Shown one piece after another: positions 34,775-42,796 of a DNA stretch of 64,000 nucleotides. This stretch comes from Chlamydiales bacterium (GTDB lineage Bacteria; Chlamydiota; Chlamydiia; Chlamydiales; JAJFMA01). Each line of letters opens with the position of its first letter. Within the stretch, counting starts at the first letter, position 1. Under the pieces are notes generated by a model. That model saw only the letters and a program-made list of their open reading frames with translations. It was not told the DNA's origin and did not search any database. Location: NCBI GenBank assembly GCA_030679955.1, contig JAUXSF010000039.1:124001-188000 (forward strand), read 5' to 3'. Made by a program: the position numbers and the translations under genes.

Positions 34775-35689
34775 ATGGCCATGGTGTCGTTGAATAGGTT
34801 TCTTGTTCTGGCTGTTATTTTCGGATTTCTCACCTTGGGAACGTATGGTATTGGCCGTGTGTACTTTAAATTGACTGATGGCTTCGGGCCCAGTGCGATA
34901 GCGGTTGGATCAACCGACAAATATTGGGCAATAGCTCCTCTTACGCCTGAGCAGGAGGATCTAATTCACTCTCTCTTGGCTCAGAAGTACACTTATATGG
35001 CTAAAGGTACCCAAAGTTATGTGCTGAATAGCAATGATGATGAGTTTGTCCTGAAGTTTTTTAAGAAGAAGCATCTTGATTTTCCTCAGTGGCAGAAGGT
35101 TCTAATCGGGTTTCCCTTGGTGGGAGCCTCCTTTGCGGAGACCGAGCGCCGACGCGAAGACAAGCGAGAGCGCATATTTTCTGGTTGCAAGCTAGCATAT
35201 CAGTCCATGCAGCAGGATTCGGGAATTGTATATATTCACCTGAATGTGTCCGATGACTTGCCGGCCTCAATGACGATTGTAGATAAGCTAGGCATAGAGC
35301 ATCACATTAACCCTAACGACTATTCGTTTTACATCCAGCGTAAGGGGATAGCTGTCTACCCTGCTTTGAAGCGTTTTAAGGCTGAGGGAGATGTACAAGG
35401 GGCCGCCGAAGCTCTAGACAAGCTATTTAAGTATATGGTCCAACGCTCGCAGCGAGGTATTCTCGATCGCGACCCAAATTACATTAACAACGTTGGTTTT
35501 CTTAACGAGGAAGCAGCAACGTTGGATGTAGGTAATGTTACTTTTGATCCCTTGATTCGCAATCCACGTGAATATGCTAGGCGCATAGTTGATCATACCC
35601 AGGCGATTCGCCGATGGATTGACACAAATTTTAGCGAACTGTTACCCGCATATGAACAATCGGTGGCGGCTTTAAATCAGGGAGAATAG
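34775..35689 (+). CDS. Kinase-like membrane-anchored protein, chlamydial family
   Basis: 304 residues; ATG 34775 follows CAGGAG. An N-terminal signal/anchor helix (FLVLAVIFGFLTLGTYGIG) leads to an exported or periplasmic domain. It begins KGTQSYVLNSNDDEFVLKFF, which resembles a kinase nucleotide loop followed by the VAIK lysine, and later has ILDRDPNYINNVGFLNEE with TLDVGNVTFD, placed like an HxDxxxxN catalytic loop and a DFG equivalent. The resemblance is by eye and could be coincidental. Coupled at 3 bases to mscS. Confidence 0.6.
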   Translation: MAMVSLNRFLVLAVIFGFLTLGTYGIGRVYFKLTDGFGPSAIAVGSTDKYWAIAPLTPEQEDLIHSLLAQKYTYMAKGTQSYVLNSNDDEFVLKFFKKKHLDFPQWQKVLIGFPLVGASFAETERRREDKRERIFSGCKLAYQSMQQDSGIVYIHLNVSDDLPASMTIVDKLGIEHHINPNDYSFYIQRKGIAVYPALKRFKAEGDVQGAAEALDKLFKYMVQRSQRGILDRDPNYINNVGFLNEEAATLDVGNVTFDPLIRNPREYARRIVDHTQAIRRWIDTNFSELLPAYEQSVAALNQGE

Positions 35690-35691
35690 CG

Positions 35692-36822
35692 ATGTTTGCA
35701 GTAGAGACTGCCGTTGAACCCGAAATAGCAATTCGTTGGTTTATGGCAACTTATTTTGGCATATCCCTCTGGAGATACATGGTCGCTATGGTCATACTTG
35801 CCGTAGCCTTTATTTTTAAGGTAGCTTTTGAGCTATTTTTCATTCGTTGGCTCAACCGAATCTTTGCTAAAACAAATCATCGCTATGCAGGTTTTGTTTT
35901 TGATGCCATCAGCCCGCCTTTAAATGCCTTCATTCTGGTTTTGGGCACGTATCTAGCATTATTATTTCTGCGATCAGACGGTGGAATGACCGAAGACCTT
36001 GCTCGTTCATTGACCACTACCATCTATGTAGCCTTTGGTTTGCTAGTTGTTTGGGCAACCTATCGGTTGGTAGGCGCCTTCGCAGATGTTTTAGACGAAG
36101 TTGCGCAGCACAAAGCCAGCATAGTTGATCGACAGTTTGTTCCGTTCCTAGTAAGATGCATGCGCATATTTGTGTTAGTTATTGGTCTATTAACCATTCT
36201 GTCGACCCTACACGTCGATGTAGGTGGCTTGCTGGCAGGCCTCGGGATAGGCGGTGCGGCAATGGCATTAGCAGCGCAGGATTCTCTGGGTAATATTTTT
36301 GGTTCGGTAGCCTTGCTTGCTGATCAGTCAATCAAGATCGGTGATTGGATAGCTGCCGGTGACAAAGTAAGTGGTTCAGTAGAAGCCATCGGTCTTCGCT
36401 CTACCAAAATACGTACAGCTCAAAAGACTCTTTTAAGCATCCCTAATAAGTTATTGGCGAATGGAATTATTGAAAACTGGTCACAGATGCCCAAGAGGCG
36501 TGTCGAGCAAACCATTGGATTAGAATACTGTATGCCTGATCAGATGGTAGTCATTTTGCAGGACTTCCGTGAAATCTTGAGTTCCGATGGCGGGGTTGAG
36601 CCAGACTCATACTTAGTGTATTGGACTGAGTTTGGTCACTATTCCATGAATATTATGATACAGTATTTCACCATAACAACCGCGATGCCAGATCACCTCG
36701 AGTGCCGTGAACGTATTAATCTAAAGCTTCTTTCGGCAACCCTAGCAAGAGGTATGAATATAGCAATACGTAAGCAAACATTACTACTGCCTAAGCAGGA
36801 AGAGGTCGAAGCCTTATGCTAA
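35692..36822 (+). CDS. mscS: Small-conductance mechanosensitive channel family protein
   Basis: 376 residues. Three to five membrane helices, then the pore helix GGLLAGLGIGGAAMALAAQD typical of MscS TM3, followed by the beta domain (IKIGDWIAAGDKVSGSVEAI, GLRSTKIRTAQKTLLSIPN). MscS channels release solutes at hypo-osmotic shock. The cytoplasmic cage region is complete. Its start lies 3 bases after the preceding stop, so the two are co-translated. Confidence 0.92.
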   Translation: MFAVETAVEPEIAIRWFMATYFGISLWRYMVAMVILAVAFIFKVAFELFFIRWLNRIFAKTNHRYAGFVFDAISPPLNAFILVLGTYLALLFLRSDGGMTEDLARSLTTTIYVAFGLLVVWATYRLVGAFADVLDEVAQHKASIVDRQFVPFLVRCMRIFVLVIGLLTILSTLHVDVGGLLAGLGIGGAAMALAAQDSLGNIFGSVALLADQSIKIGDWIAAGDKVSGSVEAIGLRSTKIRTAQKTLLSIPNKLLANGIIENWSQMPKRRVEQTIGLEYCMPDQMVVILQDFREILSSDGGVEPDSYLVYWTEFGHYSMNIMIQYFTITTAMPDHLECRERINLKLLSATLARGMNIAIRKQTLLLPKQEEVEALC

Positions 36823-36899
36823 TCTCCGCCATATCTATTGCAAAATAAAATACGAATATGGCACACAGGGAATCAAAAGTTTAAGAATCTGGGAGTGTT

Positions 36900-37370
36900 A
36901 TGGATCAGTATGTATCAAGCAATACTCTGGCATTGATTGTTTCTACCGTCATCTTTGTCGTCACTGTCGCTCTAGTCGCCAGACAGTTGGTTGGCTTCGT
37001 GATTACCTGTGTGATGCTATTTTTTGCTATGGCATCCGGTGTAGCTATCGCTAATAACGATATCGTACGTTCTTATTTCCAGCCTGCTGGCGAGCCCCTT
37101 CCTCCTCCTACACCTGTTCATGAGCCGGGAGAGGGATCCACGCTAGATGCTATCCGGGATCGTATTGGCGAAGTGTTTCAGCAGTTGGTTGAAGTGTTAT
37201 CTAACCACAGCGGTGAAACTCGTGAAGTAACCACTACCGAAAAACAAGAGCTTAGAAGCTCTATCGAGGGGCTTCTTAACCAGTTGGACGAGCAAAAACA
37301 GCAACTTCAACAGTTTTTGGAGCAGCACCATTTAACTAGTAGCGCCAACCAAGTTGTTGAAACCAAATAG
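36900..37370 (+). CDS. Hypothetical membrane protein with coiled coil
   Basis: 156 residues. Two hydrophobic helices (LALIVSTVIFVVTVALVA and LVGFVITCVMLFFAMAS), a Pro-rich linker (EPLPPPTPVHEP) and a C-terminal Gln/Glu-rich coiled coil (LLNQLDEQKQQLQQFLEQHH). GGGAGTG precedes ATG 36900. No enzymatic motif. Located after mscS with a 77-bp gap on the same strand; perhaps an accessory membrane protein. Confidence 0.7.
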   Translation: MDQYVSSNTLALIVSTVIFVVTVALVARQLVGFVITCVMLFFAMASGVAIANNDIVRSYFQPAGEPLPPPTPVHEPGEGSTLDAIRDRIGEVFQQLVEVLSNHSGETREVTTTEKQELRSSIEGLLNQLDEQKQQLQQFLEQHHLTSSANQVVETK

Positions 37371-37381
37371 TTTGGGCGTAA

Positions 37382-37906
37382 ATGTTTTTTACATCCCAAG
37401 ACTTTCAGTTTACAAAGCAGCTAGAGGCGCACTGGCGGGACATTCGTGAGGAAGTAGAGCGTTTAAATTCTCACGACTTCATCGCTTGGCCCGAAAAGTT
37501 TCTCTACGACGGACAAGGTTGGGATGTGTTTCGCTTGTACGCCAACCGTCAACGTATCGTAAAGCATTGCGGTATGTGTCCGAAGACCTCTGCACTGCTA
37601 GAGAATATACCCGGCATTGTCATGGCCGGGTTTTCTTCTATAGCTCCAAATACACACATCAAGCCCCATCGTGGCAGCTCGGATGCCGTATTGCGTTGCC
37701 ACGTAGGTCTTATCATTCCATCGGATGTTGGCTTGCGTGTTGGCACAGAAACACGCATATGGCAGGAAGGTCGTTGCCTTATTTTTGACGACACCTATGA
37801 GCATGAAACCTGGAACCGAAGTAACCGCACGAGAATTATTCTCATGATTGAATTTCAGAAAAAGGTGTCTACTGCGCGTCTCAGAAATCTTCAGCCTGTT
37901 TTTTAG
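37382..37906 (+). CDS. Aspartyl/asparaginyl beta-hydroxylase family protein
   Basis: 174 residues of the AspH/LpxO family, an Fe(II)/2-oxoglutarate dioxygenase. Seen: MAGFSSIAPNTHIKPHRGSS with the iron-binding His, RCHVGLIIP, the second His in FDDTYEHETWN and arginine in SNRTRIILMIEF for 2-oxoglutarate. Lacks membrane helices. Bacterial relatives hydroxylate lipid A acyl chains; eukaryotic ones hydroxylate EGF-like domains. Substrate here unknown. Start 12 bases after the preceding gene. Confidence 0.88.
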   Translation: MFFTSQDFQFTKQLEAHWRDIREEVERLNSHDFIAWPEKFLYDGQGWDVFRLYANRQRIVKHCGMCPKTSALLENIPGIVMAGFSSIAPNTHIKPHRGSSDAVLRCHVGLIIPSDVGLRVGTETRIWQEGRCLIFDDTYEHETWNRSNRTRIILMIEFQKKVSTARLRNLQPVF

Positions 37907-37911
37907 ATCAA

Positions 37912-38000
37912 AGATATCCTTCTACATCCTGCATATCCTTGTTAAAAATTAGAACATAACAGGATAGGCAGGATCGCTGCGCGGCAGGATAGGCAGGCAT
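37912..38000. repeat. Family E palindromic array (CAGGATAGG-type words)
   Basis: Left arm words ATATCCTTC, TACATCCTG, CATATCCTT; right arm AACAGGATAGG, CAGGATCGC, then TGCGCGGCAGGATAGG. The CGCTGCGCGGCAGGAT segment recurs (reverse-complemented) in the copy at 45363-45498. Another possible single arm (GGGATAAGCAGGAC) is at 38438-38456. Confidence 0.75.
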
Positions 38001-38095
38001 ACGCATCAATCTAATTATGGAAAAAGCATAATAACTAATTAGACCTCATACGCTTGTATGTATTAGACCCTCTCGATAGTGGTTTTGAACCATTG

Positions 38096-38355
38096 AGCTA
38101 ATGCTGCGAAGCAGCAATTCTTATCTTAGCCCCTAGCCATACTGAAGAATGAGGGTTGGCTAGGGGTGGAATATCCATATCATCGCGCTGCGGAGCATCG
38201 CGTCTAGATGAAACCATCTTATTGCACGATAATACGCTGACTAAGACGCGGTGCTCCGCAACGCTAAGCGCTTTTTGATCTTACCCCTAGCCAACCCTCA
38301 TTCTTCGGGTATGGCTAGGGGCTAAGATAAGAGTTGCTGCTTCGCAGCATTAGCT
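38096..38355. repeat. Giant nested palindrome, about 260 bp
   Basis: Outer arms run from AGCTAATGCTGCGAAGCAGC at 38096 to its complement ending at 38355 and remain nearly identical inward for about 75 bases on each side; weaker pairing continues to the centre. Each arm has its own hairpins: GCTGC-GAA-GCAGC, CCCCTAGCC...GGCTAGGGG, and a CGCTGCGGAGC segment. Same design as 19669-19860 but a different sequence. The 565-bp gap 37907-38470 holds this, the family E array and no gene. Confidence 0.88.
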
Positions 38356-38470
38356 GCGGAACACTCTTAAACCGATGTGTCATGCATAATTTGCTGAACT
38401 GCAAATCTTTGCAATGAATTCTTGATAATTAGGTTGATGCGTATGGGATAAGCAGGACGAGGAGAATGTG

Positions 38471-39691
38471 TTATGCCTTGATAAGGCTAATTGCCGGCTC
38501 ATTTAGGTCGAAGGGATCGCATTCTTGTGCGATACCGAGCGCATCGCGCGCTTCTCGCATCATAAAGAACGTTCCGCAGATTAGCACAATCTGGCCAGAA
38601 CTTAGTGCTACTTGAATGCCTTCTGCGACGCTTCTATGACAGGAATGTTCAATACTCTTTGATTGCTTAACGAGCATTTCCATAGGCATTGCGCGGTCAT
38701 GTTTAGCAGAAACTAAGTGAACATGCTCAGCCTTGTTTGTCAGCATTTGTAGACACTCTGCGACTTCCTTGTCCTTGGAGAATCCACACACAACATGAAA
38801 CGGCTGGTTGGGGTAGCTATGATCCATACTGGCGAGTAGTCTGGTCACTCCATTCAGGTTATGGGCGACATCCAAAATGACGCCTTTACCAATTGGAAAA
38901 TGTTGCATGCGACATGGGGGACGTGCCTCCATCGCGGCTTCTACAACAGCATCGCTGCATATAAAGCCGGTTAGGGCAATAGCTTGTTTGGCGATGGCAC
39001 TATTTTCCTCATCGTAGTTGGCAAACGTCCCCTCGACGCAATAGTATGCGCTGCCTTTCTCTTCAGCAACCTGTTGAATTTCGGGCATATCGGCACAAGG
39101 CCCCACTACTACAGGAATGTGCGGCTTAATAATGCCCGCCTTTTCGCGCGCAATACTCTCGCGTGTTGATCCCAGGAATTGCGTATGATCCAAATCTATG
39201 GATGTAATGACCGACAATATAGGCGTGATGATATTAGTGGAATCTAAGCGACCACCGATTCCTACCTCTACCACAGCGACATCGACCAATTCATTAGCAA
39301 AATGTCTAAAGGCTGCACAAGTTGTGATCTCAAAAAAACTAGGAGCTAAACCGCTATCAGAACAGTGTGCAAAGCCTTCTTGGATCAATTTTGTGATTTG
39401 ATCCTCGCTGATCATCACACCATTGATGCAGATACGTTCGCGAAAGCATGACAAGTGAGGGGAGGTATACATGCCCACACGGTAACCGGAAAGCTCCAAG
39501 GCCTTTGCTATCTTTGTCACCGTAGAGCCCTTGCCATTGGTCCCTGCCACGTGAATGATGGGGTAAGACCGGCTAGGGTGTCCGAAGGAAGCTTCTAAAA
39601 GTCTGGCATTGTCGAGCGTCATCTCTCGGTCGCCGGCAGATCGGTTTAAAGCTAACAGGCTGTTTACAGCCTCTTGATAGCTACTACTCAC
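38471..39691 (-). CDS. folC: Folylpolyglutamate/dihydrofolate synthase
   Basis: Mur-ligase-like ATP enzyme adding glutamate to folates; 406 residues. P-loop HVAGTNGKGSTV, MYTSPHL, VVEVGIGGRLDSTN, SIDLDHTQFLGST and DVAHN motifs. Start GTG 39691 lies within the end of the PHP gene, with GGAG upstream. Last gene of the nusB-murB-PHP-folC chain, all overlapping and on the minus strand. Confidence 0.94.
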   Translation of the reverse strand: MSSSYQEAVNSLLALNRSAGDREMTLDNARLLEASFGHPSRSYPIIHVAGTNGKGSTVTKIAKALELSGYRVGMYTSPHLSCFRERICINGVMISEDQITKLIQEGFAHCSDSGLAPSFFEITTCAAFRHFANELVDVAVVEVGIGGRLDSTNIITPILSVITSIDLDHTQFLGSTRESIAREKAGIIKPHIPVVVGPCADMPEIQQVAEEKGSAYYCVEGTFANYDEENSAIAKQAIALTGFICSDAVVEAAMEARPPCRMQHFPIGKGVILDVAHNLNGVTRLLASMDHSYPNQPFHVVCGFSKDKEVAECLQMLTNKAEHVHLVSAKHDRAMPMEMLVKQSKSIEHSCHRSVAEGIQVALSSGQIVLICGTFFMMREARDALGIAQECDPFDLNEPAISLIKA

Positions 39692-40514
39692 CTACGACTC
39701 CATGGTAGTGATCGACCAGGTGTTGGAATGTCGCTGGAGGAGCCCAAGAGGCACCTAACGCGATGCTAGGTTTAGCATCGCCGTGGAAGTCAGAACCTCC
39801 CGTCACCAACCAGTTTTTTTGGTTGGCGATATTTAGCCATTTGTCGCATCGATCTCGTGGAAAGCGGGCGTAGAAAACCTCTATTCCATCGAATTTTAGC
39901 GTTAGCAAATGCTTGATTGTCGCATCGTCGGAGACCAGATGTGGATGGGCTATAACCGCTAGACCCCGCGCAGCATGGATGACATCGATCGTCTCCTCCA
40001 CAGTGAAGCGCGGCCCAGCCACATAAGCAGAGCCACCTTCGCGAAGATACTTTTTAAAGGCATCCTGGATAGAGTCCACATAACCCCTTTTGACCATTCC
40101 AGCAGCAATGTGCGGACGACCTATAGAGCCCTGGGAGGCTGGAAAGTCCTCCACAGTTACCGGTAGACCTAACGCCGCTAAGCGGTCGAGAATGGCCTGA
40201 TTGCGCTGTTCCCGACGTTTCTGATGTCCCTCACAGAAGGCTAACAATGCCTTATCTGTAGGGTCAAAAGAGTAGCCTAGGATGTGTACTGGGTTGGTGC
40301 GGTGGTTTGTGGAGAACTCAACACCAGGAATAATCGTGATGTTGTGTTGCTTCGCTAGCTGAAAAGCCTCTGGATAAGCACCGATAGTGTCGTGGTCAGT
40401 GATCGATAAGCCTTTAAGGCCTATCTTGGCGGCATGTTGAATTAACTGTTCGGGAGTCGATGAGCCGTCCGAGTAAGTTGTGTGACAATGCAGATCAGCC
40501 CGTAGCTCATCCAT
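39684..40514 (-). CDS. PHP-domain phosphoesterase
   Basis: 276 residues. DLHCHTTYSDGSSTPEQL holds the first metal-binding HxH, SITDHDT the next, PGVEFST and AHPHLV later, and GGSDFHGD the final Asp-x-His. The family member resembles 3',5'-nucleotide bisphosphate phosphatase/RNase AM (YciV, TrpH-like), which removes 5' nucleotides or pAp. Substrate is not certain. ATG 40514 after AGGGG; overlaps murB by 8 bases. Confidence 0.88.
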   Translation of the reverse strand: MDELRADLHCHTTYSDGSSTPEQLIQHAAKIGLKGLSITDHDTIGAYPEAFQLAKQHNITIIPGVEFSTNHRTNPVHILGYSFDPTDKALLAFCEGHQKRREQRNQAILDRLAALGLPVTVEDFPASQGSIGRPHIAAGMVKRGYVDSIQDAFKKYLREGGSAYVAGPRFTVEETIDVIHAARGLAVIAHPHLVSDDATIKHLLTLKFDGIEVFYARFPRDRCDKWLNIANQKNWLVTGGSDFHGDAKPSIALGASWAPPATFQHLVDHYHGVVGE

Positions 40515-41409
40515 GTAGTATCCCCTGCTTTACCCCTTCGTATGGGACGTAGACAACTTCTGATTCAAGAGAAATGCCCGTAGCCTCCAGAATGCGTTCC
40601 TGCACGGTCAGTATGAGGGCCAAGACATCCGCTGAGGTTGCGTTGCCGCCATTAACAATAAAGTTCGCATGCACAGGCGAGACCACCGCACCGCCCACAC
40701 GCAGGCCTTTTAGACCAACCTTATCGATCAAAGCACCAGCTGATCCCACCGTAGGGTTACGGAAAATGCATCCGGCCGAAGGCATATCATAAGGTTGGGT
40801 AGCTTGACGGTATCGAACAATGTTGATCTGATCGTAACGAGCGTTTTCGCTAGCGAAAAGAGTGAAAGTTGCAGCGACAATGGCTCCAGGAAGCTGTTGA
40901 AAAGGCGAGGTGCGATAAGAAAAATCGAGTTCGTTGCGTTCATAGCGCACAAGATTGCCATCAGGAGTGACAAATTCCACCGATGTCAGCGTATCACATG
41001 TTTCGCCGCCGTTGGCGCCAGCGTTCATGTAAATGGCTCCACCAATGGTTCCGGGTATTCCAGAGGCAAATTCTAGCCCCGACCACCCTTTGCGAGCTGT
41101 CATAGCTCCAAAGCGTGAAAAGCTATAGCCCGCGCCTACGTAGAAAATGGAGGGCGTTTCGTCATTCATGAAGTCGATTTTGTTATGTATAACAAGACCA
41201 TCATAACCACGATCGTCAAAAAGGCAGTTGGAGCCCTTACCGAGAATAATATATGGGAGATTTTCTTGTGAGGCGAAGCGCAGAATGTCGCACATATCGT
41301 CAACAGAGTTGACTGATGCATAATATCTCGCAGGGCCGCCAATACCAAAATTGCTTAGGTTTTTTAGCGGCTTATGCTCCTGCAGTTGTCTAGTTAGTGT
41401 CGTCATCAT
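40507..41409 (-). CDS. murB: UDP-N-acetylenolpyruvoylglucosamine reductase
   Basis: FAD/NADPH enzyme of peptidoglycan precursor synthesis, 300 residues, type II (short) MurB. ILGKGSNCLFDDRGYDG, EFASGIPGTIGGAIYMNAGA, FSYRTSPFQQ with the catalytic-region arginine, and AGCIFRNPTVGSAGALIDK. Indicates the bacterium can make peptidoglycan precursors. Start lies inside nusB. Two adjacent ATG codons (41409, 41406) are possible. Confidence 0.95.
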   Translation of the reverse strand: MMTTLTRQLQEHKPLKNLSNFGIGGPARYYASVNSVDDMCDILRFASQENLPYIILGKGSNCLFDDRGYDGLVIHNKIDFMNDETPSIFYVGAGYSFSRFGAMTARKGWSGLEFASGIPGTIGGAIYMNAGANGGETCDTLTSVEFVTPDGNLVRYERNELDFSYRTSPFQQLPGAIVAATFTLFASENARYDQINIVRYRQATQPYDMPSAGCIFRNPTVGSAGALIDKVGLKGLRVGGAVVSPVHANFIVNGGNATSADVLALILTVQERILEATGISLESEVVYVPYEGVKQGILHG

Positions 41410-41914
41410 CCTTGCGTACTTCTTGGGAAGCTTCTTCCGCTATTTCCTGACTCAGTTGTAGTTCTTTTGCACTTTCCTCTAGCATTTGAGCGTCGGGGGC
41501 GATGCCAAGGCTTTTCTTATAAATAGCATCCAGCAAAGCATTGACAAAGGCAGCAGCTTGTGGAGAACTGAATTTTCTAGTGAGGCGAACAGCTTCCGCT
41601 ATGGCCACCTTTGGGGGGATATCTTTATCAAGTATCAGTTCATAGACACCCAAACGTAATACCGCCTTTTCGACGGAGGAGATACGTGCGATGTCGTAGG
41701 TCTTAGAAACCTCGCCGATTTGCTCGTCGATAGTTATAACAGCGTCTAATACCGCCAAAGCGCGTTGAAATGCCTGTCCGACGTTGATCCGAGACATGCC
41801 TAGCTCTTTGGACAGCAGCAATTCCATGGATTCCTGGTTGGTATCGCCCATTCCTAGGCTAAAAAGAATCTGAAAAACAGCTTCGCGCTTTTTTTGTGCT
41901 GGAACCGATGACAT
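41390..41914 (-). CDS. nusB: Transcription antitermination factor NusB
   Basis: 174 residues: all-helical NusB fold, with QKKREAVFQILFSLGM at the start and SVEKAVLRLGVYELI, PPKVAIAEAVRLTRKFSSPQAAAFVNALLDAI near the end, plus a Glu-rich C-terminal extension of about 35 residues. NusB with NusE binds boxA of rRNA transcripts. First gene of the minus-strand chain ending with folC. Confidence 0.92.
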   Translation of the reverse strand: MSSVPAQKKREAVFQILFSLGMGDTNQESMELLLSKELGMSRINVGQAFQRALAVLDAVITIDEQIGEVSKTYDIARISSVEKAVLRLGVYELILDKDIPPKVAIAEAVRLTRKFSSPQAAAFVNALLDAIYKKSLGIAPDAQMLEESAKELQLSQEIAEEASQEVRKDDDDTN

Positions 41915-42003
41915 TCAAAGTCCTTGTGCTGAAAGCGCATTAGTATAGTCAGCGACAGATTAACTTGCCATTCCTGACGCACGATCGGAGTAACTTAAAT
42001 GAT

Positions 42004-42092
42004 TTTTAACGCAAAGACGCGAAGGCGCGAAGAGGCAAAGAGGACAAAAAAGAACTTTGCCTCTTAGCACCTTCTCGCCTTTGCGTTAAAAT
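42004..42092. repeat. Family A palindromic array
   Basis: TTTTTAACGCAAAG, then ACGCGAAG, GCGCGAAG, AGGCAAAG on the left; CTTTGCCTCTTAGCACCTTC and TCGCCTTTGCGTTAAAATC on the right. It lies between divergent genes nusB and the 42181 exonuclease-like gene, so it cannot serve only as terminator. Confidence 0.85.
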
Positions 42093-42180
42093 CTCTAGGT
42101 AAATGAACAAACTTCCCTTGAGCGGTAAATGAGTGTTTGGTAGCATCAGCCCCCTTCATGCTCATAGGACGCTGCTACAC

Positions 42181-42783
42181 ATGCTAGGTATCTTTTTAGA
42201 CGTTGAATCGACTGGTCTCGACTCCACCAAACATCGTGTTATCGAAATTGCGTTTCAAATTTATCATTTACCAACCGGCTCTAAGCGCGCTGTTGGTCAC
42301 TACCGAGTTCGTCAGCCTAAAGAAGTGTGGGACAAAAGCGACCCCATCAGTCTAGAGGTGAATGGCTTTACCTGGGATGAAGTCTGCGAGGGCGAATCCG
42401 AACAAGTAGTCGCAGAATCCATTAAAACGTTATTTTGTCAGTTGGGTGTAGAAAGGGGGCATGCTGTCTTCATCTGTCAAAATCCCGCCTTTGACAAAGC
42501 CTTTTTTGCACAGCTGATCGATATCTATGTTCAAGAAAAACTTAACTGGCCCTATCATTGGCTGGACTTTGCCTCGATGTATTGGACGCTTAAGACGCGT
42601 AAGATTCTTCAGGAAGGGCATGAGTGGCCTGAAACGTTTTCATTGAGCAAAGACTCGATCGCTGAAGAGTATCAAATTCCCAAAGAAGCGCGTCCGCACC
42701 GAGCCATGAATGGTGTCGAGCACCTAATTAACTGTTATCGCCATGTGGTGGGTATGGGAGACCATGTAGCGATTCACCCATAG
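42181..42783 (+). CDS. DnaQ-like exonuclease-fold protein with altered last motif
   Basis: About 200 residues from ATG 42181 (the frame is open to a GTG at 42133). IFLDVESTG gives D and E of motif I, NPAFDKAFF motif II. At motif III the sequence is PHRAMNGVEHL: the His is present, but the Asp expected five residues later is Gly. Catalysis may be impaired or use another residue. Followed closely by the IMPDH/GMPR gene. A second DnaQ-like gene, intact, is at 23704-24396. Confidence 0.78.
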   Translation: MLGIFLDVESTGLDSTKHRVIEIAFQIYHLPTGSKRAVGHYRVRQPKEVWDKSDPISLEVNGFTWDEVCEGESEQVVAESIKTLFCQLGVERGHAVFICQNPAFDKAFFAQLIDIYVQEKLNWPYHWLDFASMYWTLKTRKILQEGHEWPETFSLSKDSIAEEYQIPKEARPHRAMNGVEHLINCYRHVVGMGDHVAIHP

Positions 42784-42796
42784 GGAAGTGGCTAAC

